DNA of 64,000 nucleotides from Acidilobaceae archaeon (GCA_027037535.1 JALVZQ010000007.1:1-64000); one strand, 5' to 3'; numbered from the stretch's first letter, positions 7,483 to 16,952 are shown. Numbers and translations are program-made. Notes: generated from the letters alone by a model not told the origin.

Positions 7483-8844
7483 TTGAAATGGGTACTGATA
7501 AAGATATTGAATCTTATAATAGTATTGATAATTGTAACATTCATCGTAGCAGCCATATTCACGGGGCCACTAGCAGAACGTGAGAAGCAGAACATTGCAC
7601 AGACAGTCCGTCAGCAAGCAAGAGTCTTATTCCAGAACCAGCCACCTGTCGCCATCGCGAGGTCATGTGTTTTAAGACCCAACATAGGAGAACAGGGATT
7701 GATCGAGGCGATAAACACATCTATACAGTCTGTCATAGAAAGCGGCAATACGACGTTGCCGCAGCAGCTCTCACAGGATCAAATCGCGGTCCTCGAACAA
7801 GTTCTCCAATCGGTTATAGTAGATGCGGTCAATAACAAGACTATTGTAACACATGATGAATTCCTAAACTATACCACGGCTAAGGCATATGCGGCACTCC
7901 AAGAGCAAGGTATAAACGTTTCACAGACAGAGCTCAGAACGTTCATAGATGATGTTTCAGCAAAGCTCTCAGAAGAGTGTAAGAAGAAAATCATTCAGGA
8001 CGAGATAAACATACAGATCGTTAGAAAGGGACTGGACAAGCCCTGGTATGTGTTAGCAGTAAGATATACTAAGACACTCATCACATTCCAGCCACTCTAC
8101 TCTACCGTCCTGACAACACAGTATTGGCCCTATCAGGGCGATAGAAACGCCCTCCACATAATCATGGAGAGGATACCCTACTCCGTTCTACTATTCACAA
8201 CATCATCAATCCTAACACTAGCATTTGCACTTCCACTAGCACTGTACGCTGCGCGGAGGCCAGGGAAAACAGTTGACTCAACAATAACTGCATGGAGCGT
8301 ATTCAGTGTCAGCATGCCGTGGTGGTGGCTAGCAATGGTATTCATCTATCTGTTCACTGTAAAGTACAATATCTTCCCATCACCATACAAGCCTGGGGGA
8401 ATAGACTGGACAAGTATAACATCTATTCTAAGCATGGCGGCACTTCCAGTGTTTACAGTCACGATTCTTAGCATAGGAGATACCGCGTATAGAATAAGAA
8501 ACATTCTCCTCGACGTATTCAACGAGGACTTCGTCACAGTAGCTAGGGCGAAGGGATTACCCGAATCTATGGTGTTAAGAAAGCACGTGATAAGAGCGGC
8601 GGCGCCGCCTCTAGTCACAATAGTATTGTTCTCAATAGTCCTCAGCGTGTTTAGTGGAGCTATAATTACTGAACTCATATTTAACTGGTTCGGTCTCGGG
8701 AGACTGTATTGGGATGCGATTGTTGCAAACGATATACCGGTTATAGTAGAGCTAACATACATTACTACACTATTATACTTGGTCATTAGGTTCATTCTAG
8801 ACATACTCTACACAGTACTTGATCCGAGAATAAGGAGAGCATAA
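7483..8844 (+). CDS. dipeptide/oligopeptide ABC transporter permease (DppB-like)
   Basis: Membrane subunit of a peptide importer. One N-terminal helix (KILNLIIVLIIVTFIVAAIF) is followed by an extracytoplasmic stretch of about 200 residues, then five C-terminal helices. The permease EAA loop appears as EDFVTVARAKGLPESMVLRKHVIRAAAPP. At 453 residues it is over 100 longer than bacterial DppB, the extra length lying in the external loop. Starts at TTG 7483 and precedes the second permease by only a few bases. Confidence 0.92.
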   Translation: MKWVLIKILNLIIVLIIVTFIVAAIFTGPLAEREKQNIAQTVRQQARVLFQNQPPVAIARSCVLRPNIGEQGLIEAINTSIQSVIESGNTTLPQQLSQDQIAVLEQVLQSVIVDAVNNKTIVTHDEFLNYTTAKAYAALQEQGINVSQTELRTFIDDVSAKLSEECKKKIIQDEINIQIVRKGLDKPWYVLAVRYTKTLITFQPLYSTVLTTQYWPYQGDRNALHIIMERIPYSVLLFTTSSILTLAFALPLALYAARRPGKTVDSTITAWSVFSVSMPWWWLAMVFIYLFTVKYNIFPSPYKPGGIDWTSITSILSMAALPVFTVTILSIGDTAYRIRNILLDVFNEDFVTVARAKGLPESMVLRKHVIRAAAPPLVTIVLFSIVLSVFSGAIITELIFNWFGLGRLYWDAIVANDIPVIVELTYITTLLYLVIRFILDILYTVLDPRIRRA

Positions 8845-8857
8845 TGAGGTGACCGCG

Positions 8858-10480
8858 ATGTTTAAGAGGAAGAAGAAAACGGGCAAAAAACAACTCTCCA
8901 ACTGGTCACTTCTACTTAGAACCTGGAGTGGCAAGATAGGAATGGCACTCCTAATAATACAACTGTTACTAGCAATCTATGTCGTAGCTGCCTATGGAGA
9001 AACAGGCCTTAAAGAGTATACACAAAGCAACAAGTGGTCATACCTATATCCACAAAGTGCTCCTCCATGCTGGGCAACAGATAAAGCACCACCTGCAAAG
9101 GTATCGCTAGAAGACATGCAGATAACAGGGCCAGAGGCGAGCTTCCAAGTAGCTGATCCCAAGCAGCAATTGCTTATAGACTATTTCAACGCTGTATATG
9201 TTGAAACGGTATATGAAGGATCCTTCAATTATAAAGCAGAAGGATTCCCAAGCGACACTGCCCTAGCATTAATAATCAGTGTAGGAAAGAACGCCATTGT
9301 AAAATTGCAGACAACGACAACCGACATCGTCATACTCGAGGCTTATGTGGAGAGACCCGATGGCCTAAAAGTATACTTCTACGACGGTAAGCTCCCAGTC
9401 GGCGAGTCTGGAACCGTGTTCCTCTACGGACAAGTCGCAAATATAACAGAGGGAGGAGAAAATATAACGTTCATAAAACCATACAGCCTAAACAAAGTAT
9501 ATCAAGGAGCCCTAATAGAACAATACTTTACCAGCAGTATAAAACAGCTAGAAGAATATCTCGGCTATCCTGAAGGTATACCTGGTCTACAGCCAGGCCA
9601 GGTAATAATGGCGACAGTGAACGAGCAAGGCCAAGTCGTACCACTCAATGGAGAATACAAAGTCGTCCTCAAGATAGGCTACTTCGTAGACAGAGACTTT
9701 GTGTTAAACAATGGACAATTTGATCCAAATCTAGCAAAGCAAAATGATGCATATGTAGAACCAACAGTATATGTATTCGAGGTAAAGCCGAACTGCTATG
9801 GATTCTTCGGAACAGATACAAAGAGTAGACCCATAGGGCTAGGACTATTGTTCGGTCTCCCATATGCATTTATCCTAGGATTCAGCGTAACATTCATATC
9901 AACATTTATAGGGGCCTTCTATGGAACCGCAGCAGGCTACTGGAAAGATATAAAGGGAGAAATAATGATGAGAGTAGTCGACATCGTTAACTCTCTCCCA
10001 TTCCTCCCAATACTAATAGCGCTATCTGTAGCGTTCAGATCAGCAATAACACTGCCTGTACTCGCAGGCCTAATGATTATATTGTTCTGGGCAGGACCAG
10101 TCATAGTTGTAAGAAGTATGGCTCTCCAGATAAGCGAGCAAATATATGTTGAGGCTGCTAGAGCTGTTGGCGCATCTACGAGGAGAATATTATTCAAACA
10201 CATGTTCCCACAGATCTTCCCATATACTATGGCTATAGCGGTTCTATCTATTCCAGGCGTTATAGTGGCGGAGGCAAGCCTCTCACTACTAGGATTCGGT
10301 GATCCTGCGGCTCCAACTTGGGGTAAGATGCTCCAGTTAGCATATGATGTGGGAGCTGTCAACGCTGGTTACTGGTGGCTCTATCTCTTCCCAGGCTTGG
10401 CACTGGTGATATTCTCGGCGACGTTCCTGTTGTTGGGTAGGGCGCTGGAGCCGATAGTCGCACCTAAGCTCGTAAAGTAA
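8858..10480 (+). CDS. dipeptide/oligopeptide ABC transporter permease (DppC-like)
   Basis: Second membrane subunit of the importer. A basic N-terminus and one helix (MALLIIQLLLAIYVVAAY) precede an external insertion of about 280 residues, after which the standard DppC core begins (RPIGLGLLFGLPYAFILGFSVTF). The EAA loop reads EQIYVEAARAVGASTRRILFKHMFPQ. About 540 residues, compared with about 300 in bacteria. ATG 8858 is chosen because GAGGTGA lies 5 bases upstream; a GTG at 8849 is inside that ribosome binding site. Confidence 0.92.
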   Translation: MFKRKKKTGKKQLSNWSLLLRTWSGKIGMALLIIQLLLAIYVVAAYGETGLKEYTQSNKWSYLYPQSAPPCWATDKAPPAKVSLEDMQITGPEASFQVADPKQQLLIDYFNAVYVETVYEGSFNYKAEGFPSDTALALIISVGKNAIVKLQTTTTDIVILEAYVERPDGLKVYFYDGKLPVGESGTVFLYGQVANITEGGENITFIKPYSLNKVYQGALIEQYFTSSIKQLEEYLGYPEGIPGLQPGQVIMATVNEQGQVVPLNGEYKVVLKIGYFVDRDFVLNNGQFDPNLAKQNDAYVEPTVYVFEVKPNCYGFFGTDTKSRPIGLGLLFGLPYAFILGFSVTFISTFIGAFYGTAAGYWKDIKGEIMMRVVDIVNSLPFLPILIALSVAFRSAITLPVLAGLMIILFWAGPVIVVRSMALQISEQIYVEAARAVGASTRRILFKHMFPQIFPYTMAIAVLSIPGVIVAEASLSLLGFGDPAAPTWGKMLQLAYDVGAVNAGYWWLYLFPGLALVIFSATFLLLGRALEPIVAPKLVK

Positions 10481-10489
10481 TAAAAATAA

Positions 10490-10500
10490 TTTTTATTTAT
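10490..10500 (+). terminator. T-rich terminator after permease genes
   Basis: T-rich stretch AATTTTTATTT directly after the DppC stop, followed by a new promoter for the binding-protein gene. Confidence 0.4.
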
Positions 10501-10548
10501 AACTTATCAAAAATCTTCTTAATTTTATACATGTTTTTAACGACAAGC

Positions 10549-10559
10549 TATTTAAATAT
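10549..10559 (+). promoter_or_regulatory. promoter of the binding-protein gene
   Basis: TATTTAAATAT matches an archaeal TATA box; a start about 25 bases on would give a short leader that includes GGGTGA before ATG 10604. A private promoter fits higher expression of the binding protein. Confidence 0.55.
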
Positions 10560-10603
10560 CCTCCTTCATATACAGTTTATGACGCCCAACGGGTGAATAT
10601 GTC

Positions 10604-13216
10604 ATGAAAACGCTAGCTATATTCATTGTAGCACTAATGGTTCTCCCAATAGCAGCAGCTCTCGTTTCAAGCGCAGGATATGTTAACACGATAGTGTTCC
10701 AAAGAATAGAAGACGACCAGGCAGCTGTAGGTAGCCTACTTTTCGGAAACTCACAGGGTAGACTCTTCAGACTAAGGAGTATAGATCTAGTAAATAGGCT
10801 CCAAGAAGCAGGCTTCCAGACGATAAAAGCAGCAAGCGGTCTAACAAACATCCTCGTAAACCCAACAGACACCTGCCAAGACGGATCAATAAACATATTC
10901 CAGAACCAGAAGGCTAGATTCGCACTACAGTTCCTAGTACCCAGAGGAGAAATAGTATCACAGATCTACGAGGGATACGCTATACCAGTAATCCTACCAT
11001 GGACACCACTAGACCCCGACTATCCATACCTAGTCGGAACAGCGCTAAAGTGGCAGGCGATAATCGACGCTAAGGGAGAACAATACGGAGTCCAGCTACT
11101 CCAGCAAGCACTACAAGAGCTCGGAGCAACACAGGGAGCAGACGGTAAATGGTACTGGTCAAACGGCGACCCCGTAACAGTCAAGTTCGTAATAAGACTC
11201 GAGGACCAGAGGAAAGACATTGGAGACCTACTAGCCAACAAGCTAGAGAACGACGTAGGAATAACAGTAGAGAGACTATACAACGACTTCGCAGCAGCAT
11301 TCCAGATAGTCTATAGCGGAGACCCCAGCGCCTGTGAGTGGCAGCTATACACAGAGGGCTGGGGAATCACCGGAATGACCCAGTACGACTACGGTAACTT
11401 CGTATGGTTCTACAGTAGCATATGGGGAGCAATGCCTGGATGGCTAGAGCCAACATACTGGAACTATCATAACACTACAATAGACGAGATAGCTCAGAAA
11501 CTAGACAACGGTGACTATGCAAACGAGACAGAATTCTGGCAATTACTAAACGAGGGAGTAGACCTAGGTATCCAGGAGAGCGTAAGAGTATTCATAGCAT
11601 CAACCTATGACTTCTATGCAGTAAGTGGCGACCTACAGGGTGTACTACCGAGCCCCAAGGCAAGCCCATGGCACACATTCACATTCATGAACCTACAGTA
11701 TCCTGAAGATACAGTAACACTAACTAACAGATACGTGTATGCAAGCGGATGGGCCTGGAACCCAGTAGGCGGATTCCAAGACTTCTATAGTAGGCCAGTA
11801 GTAGAAGCAATAACCTGGCCAGGAATAACAAGCAGAATAACAGACGGTAAGACAGGATGGAGCCCTGCAAACACAGTAGAGTGGAGCCTAGAGAGAGGCC
11901 CAGTAACAGTTGACAGCGACGCAGTACTTTATGACCACGCAGCTCACCAGTTCGTAACAGCAGCAGAAGCAAACGTAACAACAGCAAAGAACGCTGTAAC
12001 AATCAACTATAAGCTACTAGGACAGATCAAGTTCCACGATGGAACAACAGAGACAGAAGCAGACCTACTAGCACCACTATACATAATATTCGAGTACGCA
12101 TATGACGACAGCACCAACACAACAGTCGATAACAGATTCGAAGGACCAATAGCAGGAGACTACTACACATTCCTTAACTCGATTGTAGCAGTAAAAGTAA
12201 TAAACGAGACAACAGTCAAGGTATACGTCAACTATGACCATCTTGATCCCGGCTTCATAGCGGGAGTAGCAAGTATATGGACCAGCTATCCACTAGAGCT
12301 CTATGCGGCAATGGATCTACTATGGCAGTACGGACAGCCAGACATACAGAATGTGCCTGAGAACGTAACACCGAAGTATGTATGGAGCCTAGACGCAAGC
12401 GACGAGTACCACCCAGCAATACACCTTCTCGACACCTACCAGGGCCAGCAGATGGTCGACCTACTACAACAGTATAAGACAACGCCACCAGACTGGGTAC
12501 AGCAGCTAATCAACCTAGGATTCCTAACGCAGGCAGAGTGGGAGCAGAGAGTAGACAACCTGATAAACTTCTTCAACCAGCACAACCACATGGTAGTAGC
12601 TAACGGTCCATTCTACCTAGACAGCTATGATGCACAGAACGACATAGCAACAGTAAAGAGAGTAACAGACTTCCCAGTAGACCCCGCAACAGTTGCAGCC
12701 GAGCTACAGCCCAAGAGTGTAGACCTACAGATAAACTATGACCCAGTAAACTACAACACCGAGGGCACAGCCCTAGTAACACTTAGCGTGAGCGTAAACG
12801 GACAGCCAGCAACAAACGAGGATGTAAAGATCTATGCAGTAGCCGTCAACCTAGAGACCTTCGCATCCACGTTCCTAACAATAAACTACCAGGAGCCCGG
12901 AAGCTTCGAAGCAGTACTCCCAACTAACGTATCAGAGGGCAGCTACCAGATAGTAATACTAGCATACCCAGTAGGATACAGTAACCCAGCACAGCAGTCG
13001 GTATCAGTAACACTTGTAACACCACAGCCAGGAACAACAACCACTACATCAGAGCAGCCACCAGAGACAACCACTACAACGACACCACCACCTGAGCAAA
13101 CAACAACCACTACATCAGGAGCCCCAGAAGAGGGAGGAGTATCAGGTACCGTAATAGCAGCAGTAGTCGTAGTGATAATCATCATAGCAGCAGCATACTA
13201 CTTCATGAGGAAATAA
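10604..13216 (+). CDS. membrane-anchored peptide-binding protein (SBP family 5)
   Basis: Substrate-binding protein of the importer, 870 residues. An N-terminal signal peptide (MKTLAIFIVALMVLPIAAAL) is followed by a family-5 solute-binding body, a beta-rich domain at about 700-800 (DLQINYDPVNYNTEGTALVT), a Thr/Pro-rich linker with TTTTTT runs, and a C-terminal helix (GTVIAAVVVVIIIIAAAYYF) ending in RK. The Thr-rich stalk and tail anchor are typical of archaeal S-layer-space binding proteins and the linker is probably O-glycosylated. Codons are strongly biased towards CTA, ATA, AAC and TAC, suggesting high expression. Confidence 0.93.
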   Translation: MKTLAIFIVALMVLPIAAALVSSAGYVNTIVFQRIEDDQAAVGSLLFGNSQGRLFRLRSIDLVNRLQEAGFQTIKAASGLTNILVNPTDTCQDGSINIFQNQKARFALQFLVPRGEIVSQIYEGYAIPVILPWTPLDPDYPYLVGTALKWQAIIDAKGEQYGVQLLQQALQELGATQGADGKWYWSNGDPVTVKFVIRLEDQRKDIGDLLANKLENDVGITVERLYNDFAAAFQIVYSGDPSACEWQLYTEGWGITGMTQYDYGNFVWFYSSIWGAMPGWLEPTYWNYHNTTIDEIAQKLDNGDYANETEFWQLLNEGVDLGIQESVRVFIASTYDFYAVSGDLQGVLPSPKASPWHTFTFMNLQYPEDTVTLTNRYVYASGWAWNPVGGFQDFYSRPVVEAITWPGITSRITDGKTGWSPANTVEWSLERGPVTVDSDAVLYDHAAHQFVTAAEANVTTAKNAVTINYKLLGQIKFHDGTTETEADLLAPLYIIFEYAYDDSTNTTVDNRFEGPIAGDYYTFLNSIVAVKVINETTVKVYVNYDHLDPGFIAGVASIWTSYPLELYAAMDLLWQYGQPDIQNVPENVTPKYVWSLDASDEYHPAIHLLDTYQGQQMVDLLQQYKTTPPDWVQQLINLGFLTQAEWEQRVDNLINFFNQHNHMVVANGPFYLDSYDAQNDIATVKRVTDFPVDPATVAAELQPKSVDLQINYDPVNYNTEGTALVTLSVSVNGQPATNEDVKIYAVAVNLETFASTFLTINYQEPGSFEAVLPTNVSEGSYQIVILAYPVGYSNPAQQSVSVTLVTPQPGTTTTTSEQPPETTTTTTPPPEQTTTTTSGAPEEGGVSGTVIAAVVVVIIIIAAAYYFMRK

Positions 13217-13228
13217 TCCCAATAATAA

Positions 13229-13237
13229 TCTTTTTTC
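13229..13237 (+). terminator. T-run terminator after the binding-protein gene
   Basis: TCTTTTTTC about 15 bases after the stop codon; archaeal terminators are commonly simple T-runs. Confidence 0.45.
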
Positions 13238-13406
13238 ATTATTCTAAATAATAATCAAATCATTTTTCTACTAATCTATTCTCTCAAAGAAAAGTTCTCT
13301 ATACATCTACGATAAAGCTGTGTAAATAATTATAATCCCAAAAAGGGGGCTAGATCCTAAAGGACACACAAAATAGAGAATAATGGGGCTAATGAGGGAA
13401 AATCAG

Positions 13407-14369
13407 ATGGCACTACTCGAGGTAGAAAACATACGAACATACTTCTATACACTAAGAGGAGTGGTAAAAGCTGTAGACGGGGTATCCTTTAAACTAGAAA
13501 AGGGAGAAACCCTGGGAATAGTAGGAGAAAGCGGCTGTGGAAAAAGCACATTAGCGTGGAGCCTGTTAAGGCTTGTTCCCCCTCCTGGAAGAATAGTTGG
13601 TGGACAGATTAGAATAGATGGAAAAGATATTGTTGCTATGAGCGAGTCCGAAGTTAGGAGAGAGATAAGGTGGAAACGGATTAGCATGATATTTCAGGGC
13701 GCTATGAACGCGCTCAACCCAGTTTATACTGTGGGAGATCAAATCATAGAACCTCTCCTCCTCCACACTAATATGACTAAACATGAAGCACTTGAACGTG
13801 CTAGAGAACTTATAGAAGCAGTAGGCCTTGCACCTTCAATATTGGAAAGATATCCCCATGAGCTGAGCGGAGGCCAGAAACAGAGGGTAGTAATTGCGAT
13901 GGCACTAGCGTTAAAGCCCGACATAGTAATCGCGGATGAACCTACTACAGCGCTGGATGTTGTCGTTCAGGCACAGATATTGAATCTTATGAAAAAGCTT
14001 CATCAGGAAGAAAAAATGAGTATTATACTAATCACCCACGATCTTGGAGTAGTAACAGAACTCTCTGAGAAAATCGCGGTAATGTACGCTGGAAAAATTG
14101 TCGAGTTTGGAAGTGCAGAAGAGATATTTGAAAACCCGCTACATCCCTACACAAAGGCTCTTATCAGAGCAGTACCCAGGCTCAAAGGAGACATACATAA
14201 GCTTGAATACATTCCAGGAACGCCTCCAGATCTCCGCTCGCCTCCCCCGGGATGCAGATTTGCACCAAGGTGCCCGAGAAGGTTTGAGCCCTGCGACAAA
14301 GAGGAGCCCCCGATAATCGAGTATTCGAAAGGACACTACGTAGCTTGTTGGCTTTACTCGAAGAGGTGA
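13407..14369 (+). CDS. peptide ABC transporter ATP-binding protein (DppD-like)
   Basis: First of two ATPases powering the importer. Walker A GESGCGKST, signature LSGGQKQRV, Walker B DIVIADEPTTALD and switch His ILITHDLG are all intact. The C-terminal oligopeptide/dipeptide extension with its Cys cluster (GCRFAPRCPRRFEPCDKE) is present, a probable Fe-S site in some homologs. ATG 13407 has GAGGG 8 bases upstream; in-frame ATGs at 13383 and 13392 are alternatives. Confidence 0.93.
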   Translation: MALLEVENIRTYFYTLRGVVKAVDGVSFKLEKGETLGIVGESGCGKSTLAWSLLRLVPPPGRIVGGQIRIDGKDIVAMSESEVRREIRWKRISMIFQGAMNALNPVYTVGDQIIEPLLLHTNMTKHEALERARELIEAVGLAPSILERYPHELSGGQKQRVVIAMALALKPDIVIADEPTTALDVVVQAQILNLMKKLHQEEKMSIILITHDLGVVTELSEKIAVMYAGKIVEFGSAEEIFENPLHPYTKALIRAVPRLKGDIHKLEYIPGTPPDLRSPPPGCRFAPRCPRRFEPCDKEEPPIIEYSKGHYVACWLYSKR

Positions 14370-14376
14370 ATAATAA

Positions 14377-15534
14377 ATGAGCCATGCATACAGAGTAGAG
14401 CTCGGAGAAGAAATTCTTCGAGTGCAAGATCTCAAGGTATGGTTCCCTATAAAGAGAGATATAACAGATATACTCTTACGTAAACCACAACTCTACGTCC
14501 ACGCAGTAGACGGAGTATCATTTAATATCAGGAAAAGAGAAATCTTCTGTCTAGTAGGAGAAAGCGGCTGTGGAAAAACAACCACAGGGAAAGCACTATT
14601 AAGACTAGTCCCCGTACACTCAGGAAAGGCCTTCTTCAAACCCCGTAAGGAGACACTTGAAATTCTCGACGCTATGGGCGTCAAGTCGGAGAATGGATTC
14701 GTTGAATTGTTCGAGCTAAAAGATTCACAATTCCGACCATTGAGAAGAGAAATCCAGATGATATACCAAGATCCATATGGCAGCCTGAATCCGAGGTTCC
14801 GTATTAAAGACGTGCTAGAAGAAGTACTACTAGTCCATAAGATAGGATCAACAAAAGAAGAGAGACTAGAGATCATTGCGAAAGCCCTGGAAATGGTCAA
14901 GCTAACCCCTGTAGAAGAATTCATTGACAGATACCCTCACCAGCTGAGCGGAGGACAGAGACAAAGAGTAGCAATAGCACGTGCAATAATTGGAAACCCC
15001 TCGCTAATTATAGCAGACGAGCCCGTCTCAATGCTCGACGTCTCAATAAGAGCAGAGATCCTCGAAGTACTCTTAAACCTAAGAACAATGCTCGACGTCT
15101 CATTCATATTTATAACACACGACCTAGCAGTAGCTAGATATATCTGTGACAGAATCGCGGTAATGTATCTAGGAAAGATCGTAGAGCTAGGAGACGCAAG
15201 AGAAGTAATAGCTGACCCACTACACCCATACACAGAAGCGCTAATCGCCGCAATACCGGACCCCGATCCGGCGAACAGGCTGAAATTTAGAGACCTAAAA
15301 ATAAAAGGAGAAGTACCAAACGCGGTATTCGTTCCTCCAGGATGCAGATTCCATCCGAGATGTATCTACTATGAACAGCACAAGGAGACAGACAAAGAAC
15401 TAGAACAACTATGCCCTATAGTAGAACCTCCACTCTCAGAAGTTAAACCAGGAAGATACGTATCCTGTCACAGATACCCGAGCATAAGGGAAATAGTAAA
15501 ATCAGGGCTTTCAACCAAGAATAAACAAGAATAA
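14377..15534 (+). CDS. peptide ABC transporter ATP-binding protein (DppF-like)
   Basis: Second ATPase of the importer, 385 residues, beginning 8 bases after the first with GAGGTGA as ribosome binding site. Walker A GESGCGKTT, signature LSGGQRQRV, Walker B LIIADEPVSMLD and FIFITHDLA are intact. It has the same C-terminal Cys-containing extension (GCRFHPRCIYYE). A 30-residue insertion lies before the Q-loop (PRKETLEILDAMGVKSENG). The operon appears complete with this gene. Confidence 0.93.
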   Translation: MSHAYRVELGEEILRVQDLKVWFPIKRDITDILLRKPQLYVHAVDGVSFNIRKREIFCLVGESGCGKTTTGKALLRLVPVHSGKAFFKPRKETLEILDAMGVKSENGFVELFELKDSQFRPLRREIQMIYQDPYGSLNPRFRIKDVLEEVLLVHKIGSTKEERLEIIAKALEMVKLTPVEEFIDRYPHQLSGGQRQRVAIARAIIGNPSLIIADEPVSMLDVSIRAEILEVLLNLRTMLDVSFIFITHDLAVARYICDRIAVMYLGKIVELGDAREVIADPLHPYTEALIAAIPDPDPANRLKFRDLKIKGEVPNAVFVPPGCRFHPRCIYYEQHKETDKELEQLCPIVEPPLSEVKPGRYVSCHRYPSIREIVKSGLSTKNKQE

Positions 15535-15549
15535 AATTCTTTGTCTGAC

Positions 15550-15594
15550 TTAGTTCTCCCTATAAAACTCTATGGTTTTTATAGGGAGAACTAA
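15550..15594. repeat. 18-bp perfect inverted repeat between transporter operon and Fur-type gene
   Basis: Left arm 15550-15567 (TTAGTTCTCCCTATAAAA) and right arm 15577-15594 are perfectly complementary, with a 9-base loop. It starts 16 bases after the DppF stop. It could be a transcription-ending hairpin, or a dyad operator since it also contains TATAAAA. Confidence 0.7.
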
Positions 15595-15721
15595 ACGGTA
15601 ATGCCTCTACTTAGACACGAGTTCAAGGCTGGGTAAAGTGAAAATTGTTTGCAGGAAGAATATATAACAACATATAAGCACGGATAACACTACACTATAT
15701 GAAGAACAAAAGGTGTCAATA

Positions 15722-16144
15722 ATGCGAGACGAGGTAAAAATAGAAGAAGTAATAGACATACTAACAAAAATCGGCGTACGAGTAACCCCTCAACGAATAG
15801 TTATAACAAAGATAATACTAGATAATGTCAAGAACCATCCGTCATTTAAGGAAATACACTCAATAGTGCAGAAACAATTACCACGCGTAGGAATATCTAC
15901 AATATTCAACACTATGAAGATGCTAGAAAAAGCAGGCGTGATACGCATCTTTGAATGGAACGGTGAAACACACATCGACAGGCCAGAATATCACGTAAAC
16001 GTGTACTGTAAAGACACGGGTCAACTCGTAGACCTCGAAGACAGCAAAACATATGCGAGTAAACTAGTACAAGAATTGTCAGAAAAAGGCCTCAGGATAC
16101 ATGGAGTAAACATAATTGTAGAAGCAGAGTGTAAAAGCAACTAG
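15722..16144 (+). CDS. Fur-family transcriptional regulator
   Basis: Winged-helix regulator of the Fur/PerR superfamily, about 140 residues. The DNA-binding half is clear (GVRVTPQRIVITKIIL...HPSFKEIH...VGISTIFNTMKMLEKAGVI). The second half keeps HIDRPEYHVNVYC with possible metal ligands, but lacks the CxxC pair that usually holds structural zinc; only single Cys residues remain (VYCKD and ECKSN). ATG 15722 follows AGGTG; GTG 15713 is part of that site. A TATA-like CATATAAGC lies near 15673. Target unknown; an earlier dyad at 15550-15594 is a candidate operator. Confidence 0.85.
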   Translation: MRDEVKIEEVIDILTKIGVRVTPQRIVITKIILDNVKNHPSFKEIHSIVQKQLPRVGISTIFNTMKMLEKAGVIRIFEWNGETHIDRPEYHVNVYCKDTGQLVDLEDSKTYASKLVQELSEKGLRIHGVNIIVEAECKSN

Positions 16145-16203
16145 ACACCTAATTCTTTTAAACTTGTATGCGTTTATCCTATTTGATTGGCGTCTGGGGC
16201 CAG

Positions 16204-16281
16204 GGGCCCGTCGTCTAGCCTGGTCAGGACGCCGCCCTGACACGGCGGAGGTCCGGGGTTCAAATCCCCGCGGGCCCACCA
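16204..16281 (+). tRNA. tRNA-Val(GAC)
   Basis: Cloverleaf: acceptor GGGCCCG/CGGGCCC, anticodon stem CCGCC/GGCGG with loop CTGACAC (anticodon GAC), T arm CGGGG-TTCAAAT-CCCCG. Discriminator A at 16278 and encoded CCA at 16279-16281. A TATA-like TTTTAAACTT lies about 45 bases upstream. No intron. Confidence 0.95.
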
Positions 16282-16291
16282 CCTGGAACCC

Positions 16292-16447
16292 CTAGAATCC
16301 CTTCCTCGTTTCACCTGTCTTTTTCCACACATTCGATGACGATTTAACTACACTTTGTGACTGTGATTGCTTTGAGCACTTCTTAGCATACTCCTCCAAT
16401 AACACTCGGGCTAGGCGCCTGACGTCTCTTTTCGTGAGTTTCTCCAC
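16292..16447 (-). CDS. small basic protein next to tRNA-Val, unknown
   Basis: 51-residue reading frame from GTG 16447: EKLTKRDVRRLARVLLEEYAKKC then a Ser/Gln-rich tail. Amphipathic, highly basic helix, compatible with nucleic-acid binding. Overlaps the next upstream small ORF by 37 bases in another frame. Either a small gene of the putative element beside tRNA-Val or a decayed piece of a longer one. Confidence 0.35.
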   Translation of the reverse strand: MEKLTKRDVRRLARVLLEEYAKKCSKQSQSQSVVKSSSNVWKKTGETRKGF

Positions 16448-16590
16448 CTTGCCTTAAGCTCTTGTATATCTGGTAGACTCTCGCCATCTCCTCCAAGGAC
16501 TTCGATATAGACTGTGTATACCTTCCTGTTACACAAGTACTCATAGTAAACATAGAGCCTACCTTTTATCTTCTTAACTGCGAGTGTCAA
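16411..16590 (-). CDS. small protein resembling a mobile-element N-terminal domain
   Basis: 59 residues from TTG 16590: AVKKIKGRLYVYYEYLCNRKVYTVYIEVLGG then a charged tail. The pattern of short beta strands (KGRLYVYYEYL...KVYTVYIE) resembles the N-terminal region of the viral integrase later in the window (CKLYVYVKKV...TYYYLIIEEYLGKGKRR). It lies against a tRNA gene, so it may be an integrase remnant. Tentative. Confidence 0.35.
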   Translation of the reverse strand: MTLAVKKIKGRLYVYYEYLCNRKVYTVYIEVLGGDGESLPDIQELKARWRNSRKETSGA

Positions 16591-16616
16591 GATTTCCTTT
16601 TCTCCGTTATAATATG

Positions 16617-16952
16617 TTACCTATCCTGCTGATGTTTTCCGGAATCTATATGATCTTTCTTTCTGTCAAGATATATCCTCGCCCTGAATATTCCGTCTGT
16701 TATAGTGATGTGACGCTTGCCCCGGTAGACTCGTAGTCCCCTTCTTCTAGCCTTCTCCACTATCTGTTCCACGTTTCTGCACTGGAACTGAAGATAGGGT
16801 GGATGGTAGTCCACTCGGAGGAGGTGTCCTGCCTCCACTGCCTTCCTCGTATGCCCGGTGGGATCACAGTACTCGAGGAGGAACATCATGTAATCGGGTA
16901 GCGCTAGGCCTGGAACCAGCTGTATTAGCCTTTTAGGGGGTCTTTGCTTCAT
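16617..16952 (-). CDS. partner protein of nucleotidyltransferase, unknown
   Basis: 111 residues starting at ATG 16952, which overlaps the upstream nucleotidyltransferase stop by ATGA, so translation is probably coupled. Sequence: MKQRPPKRLIQLVPGLALPDYMMFLLEYCDPTGHTRKAVEAG... then YLQFQCRNVEQIVEKARRRGLRVYRGKRHITITDGIFRARIYLDRK. The C-terminal half looks like a small beta-alpha-beta domain. No family recognised. The tight pairing recalls two-gene toxin-antitoxin or modifier modules, but nothing proves it. Confidence 0.55.
   Translation of the reverse strand: MKQRPPKRLIQLVPGLALPDYMMFLLEYCDPTGHTRKAVEAGHLLRVDYHPPYLQFQCRNVEQIVEKARRRGLRVYRGKRHITITDGIFRARIYLDRKKDHIDSGKHQQDR

Noticed and set aside
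11724-13185. Leu-, Val- and Ser-rich ORFs opposite the binding-protein gene
   Set aside because: They arise from the strongly biased codons of the sense gene; they have no ribosome binding sites.
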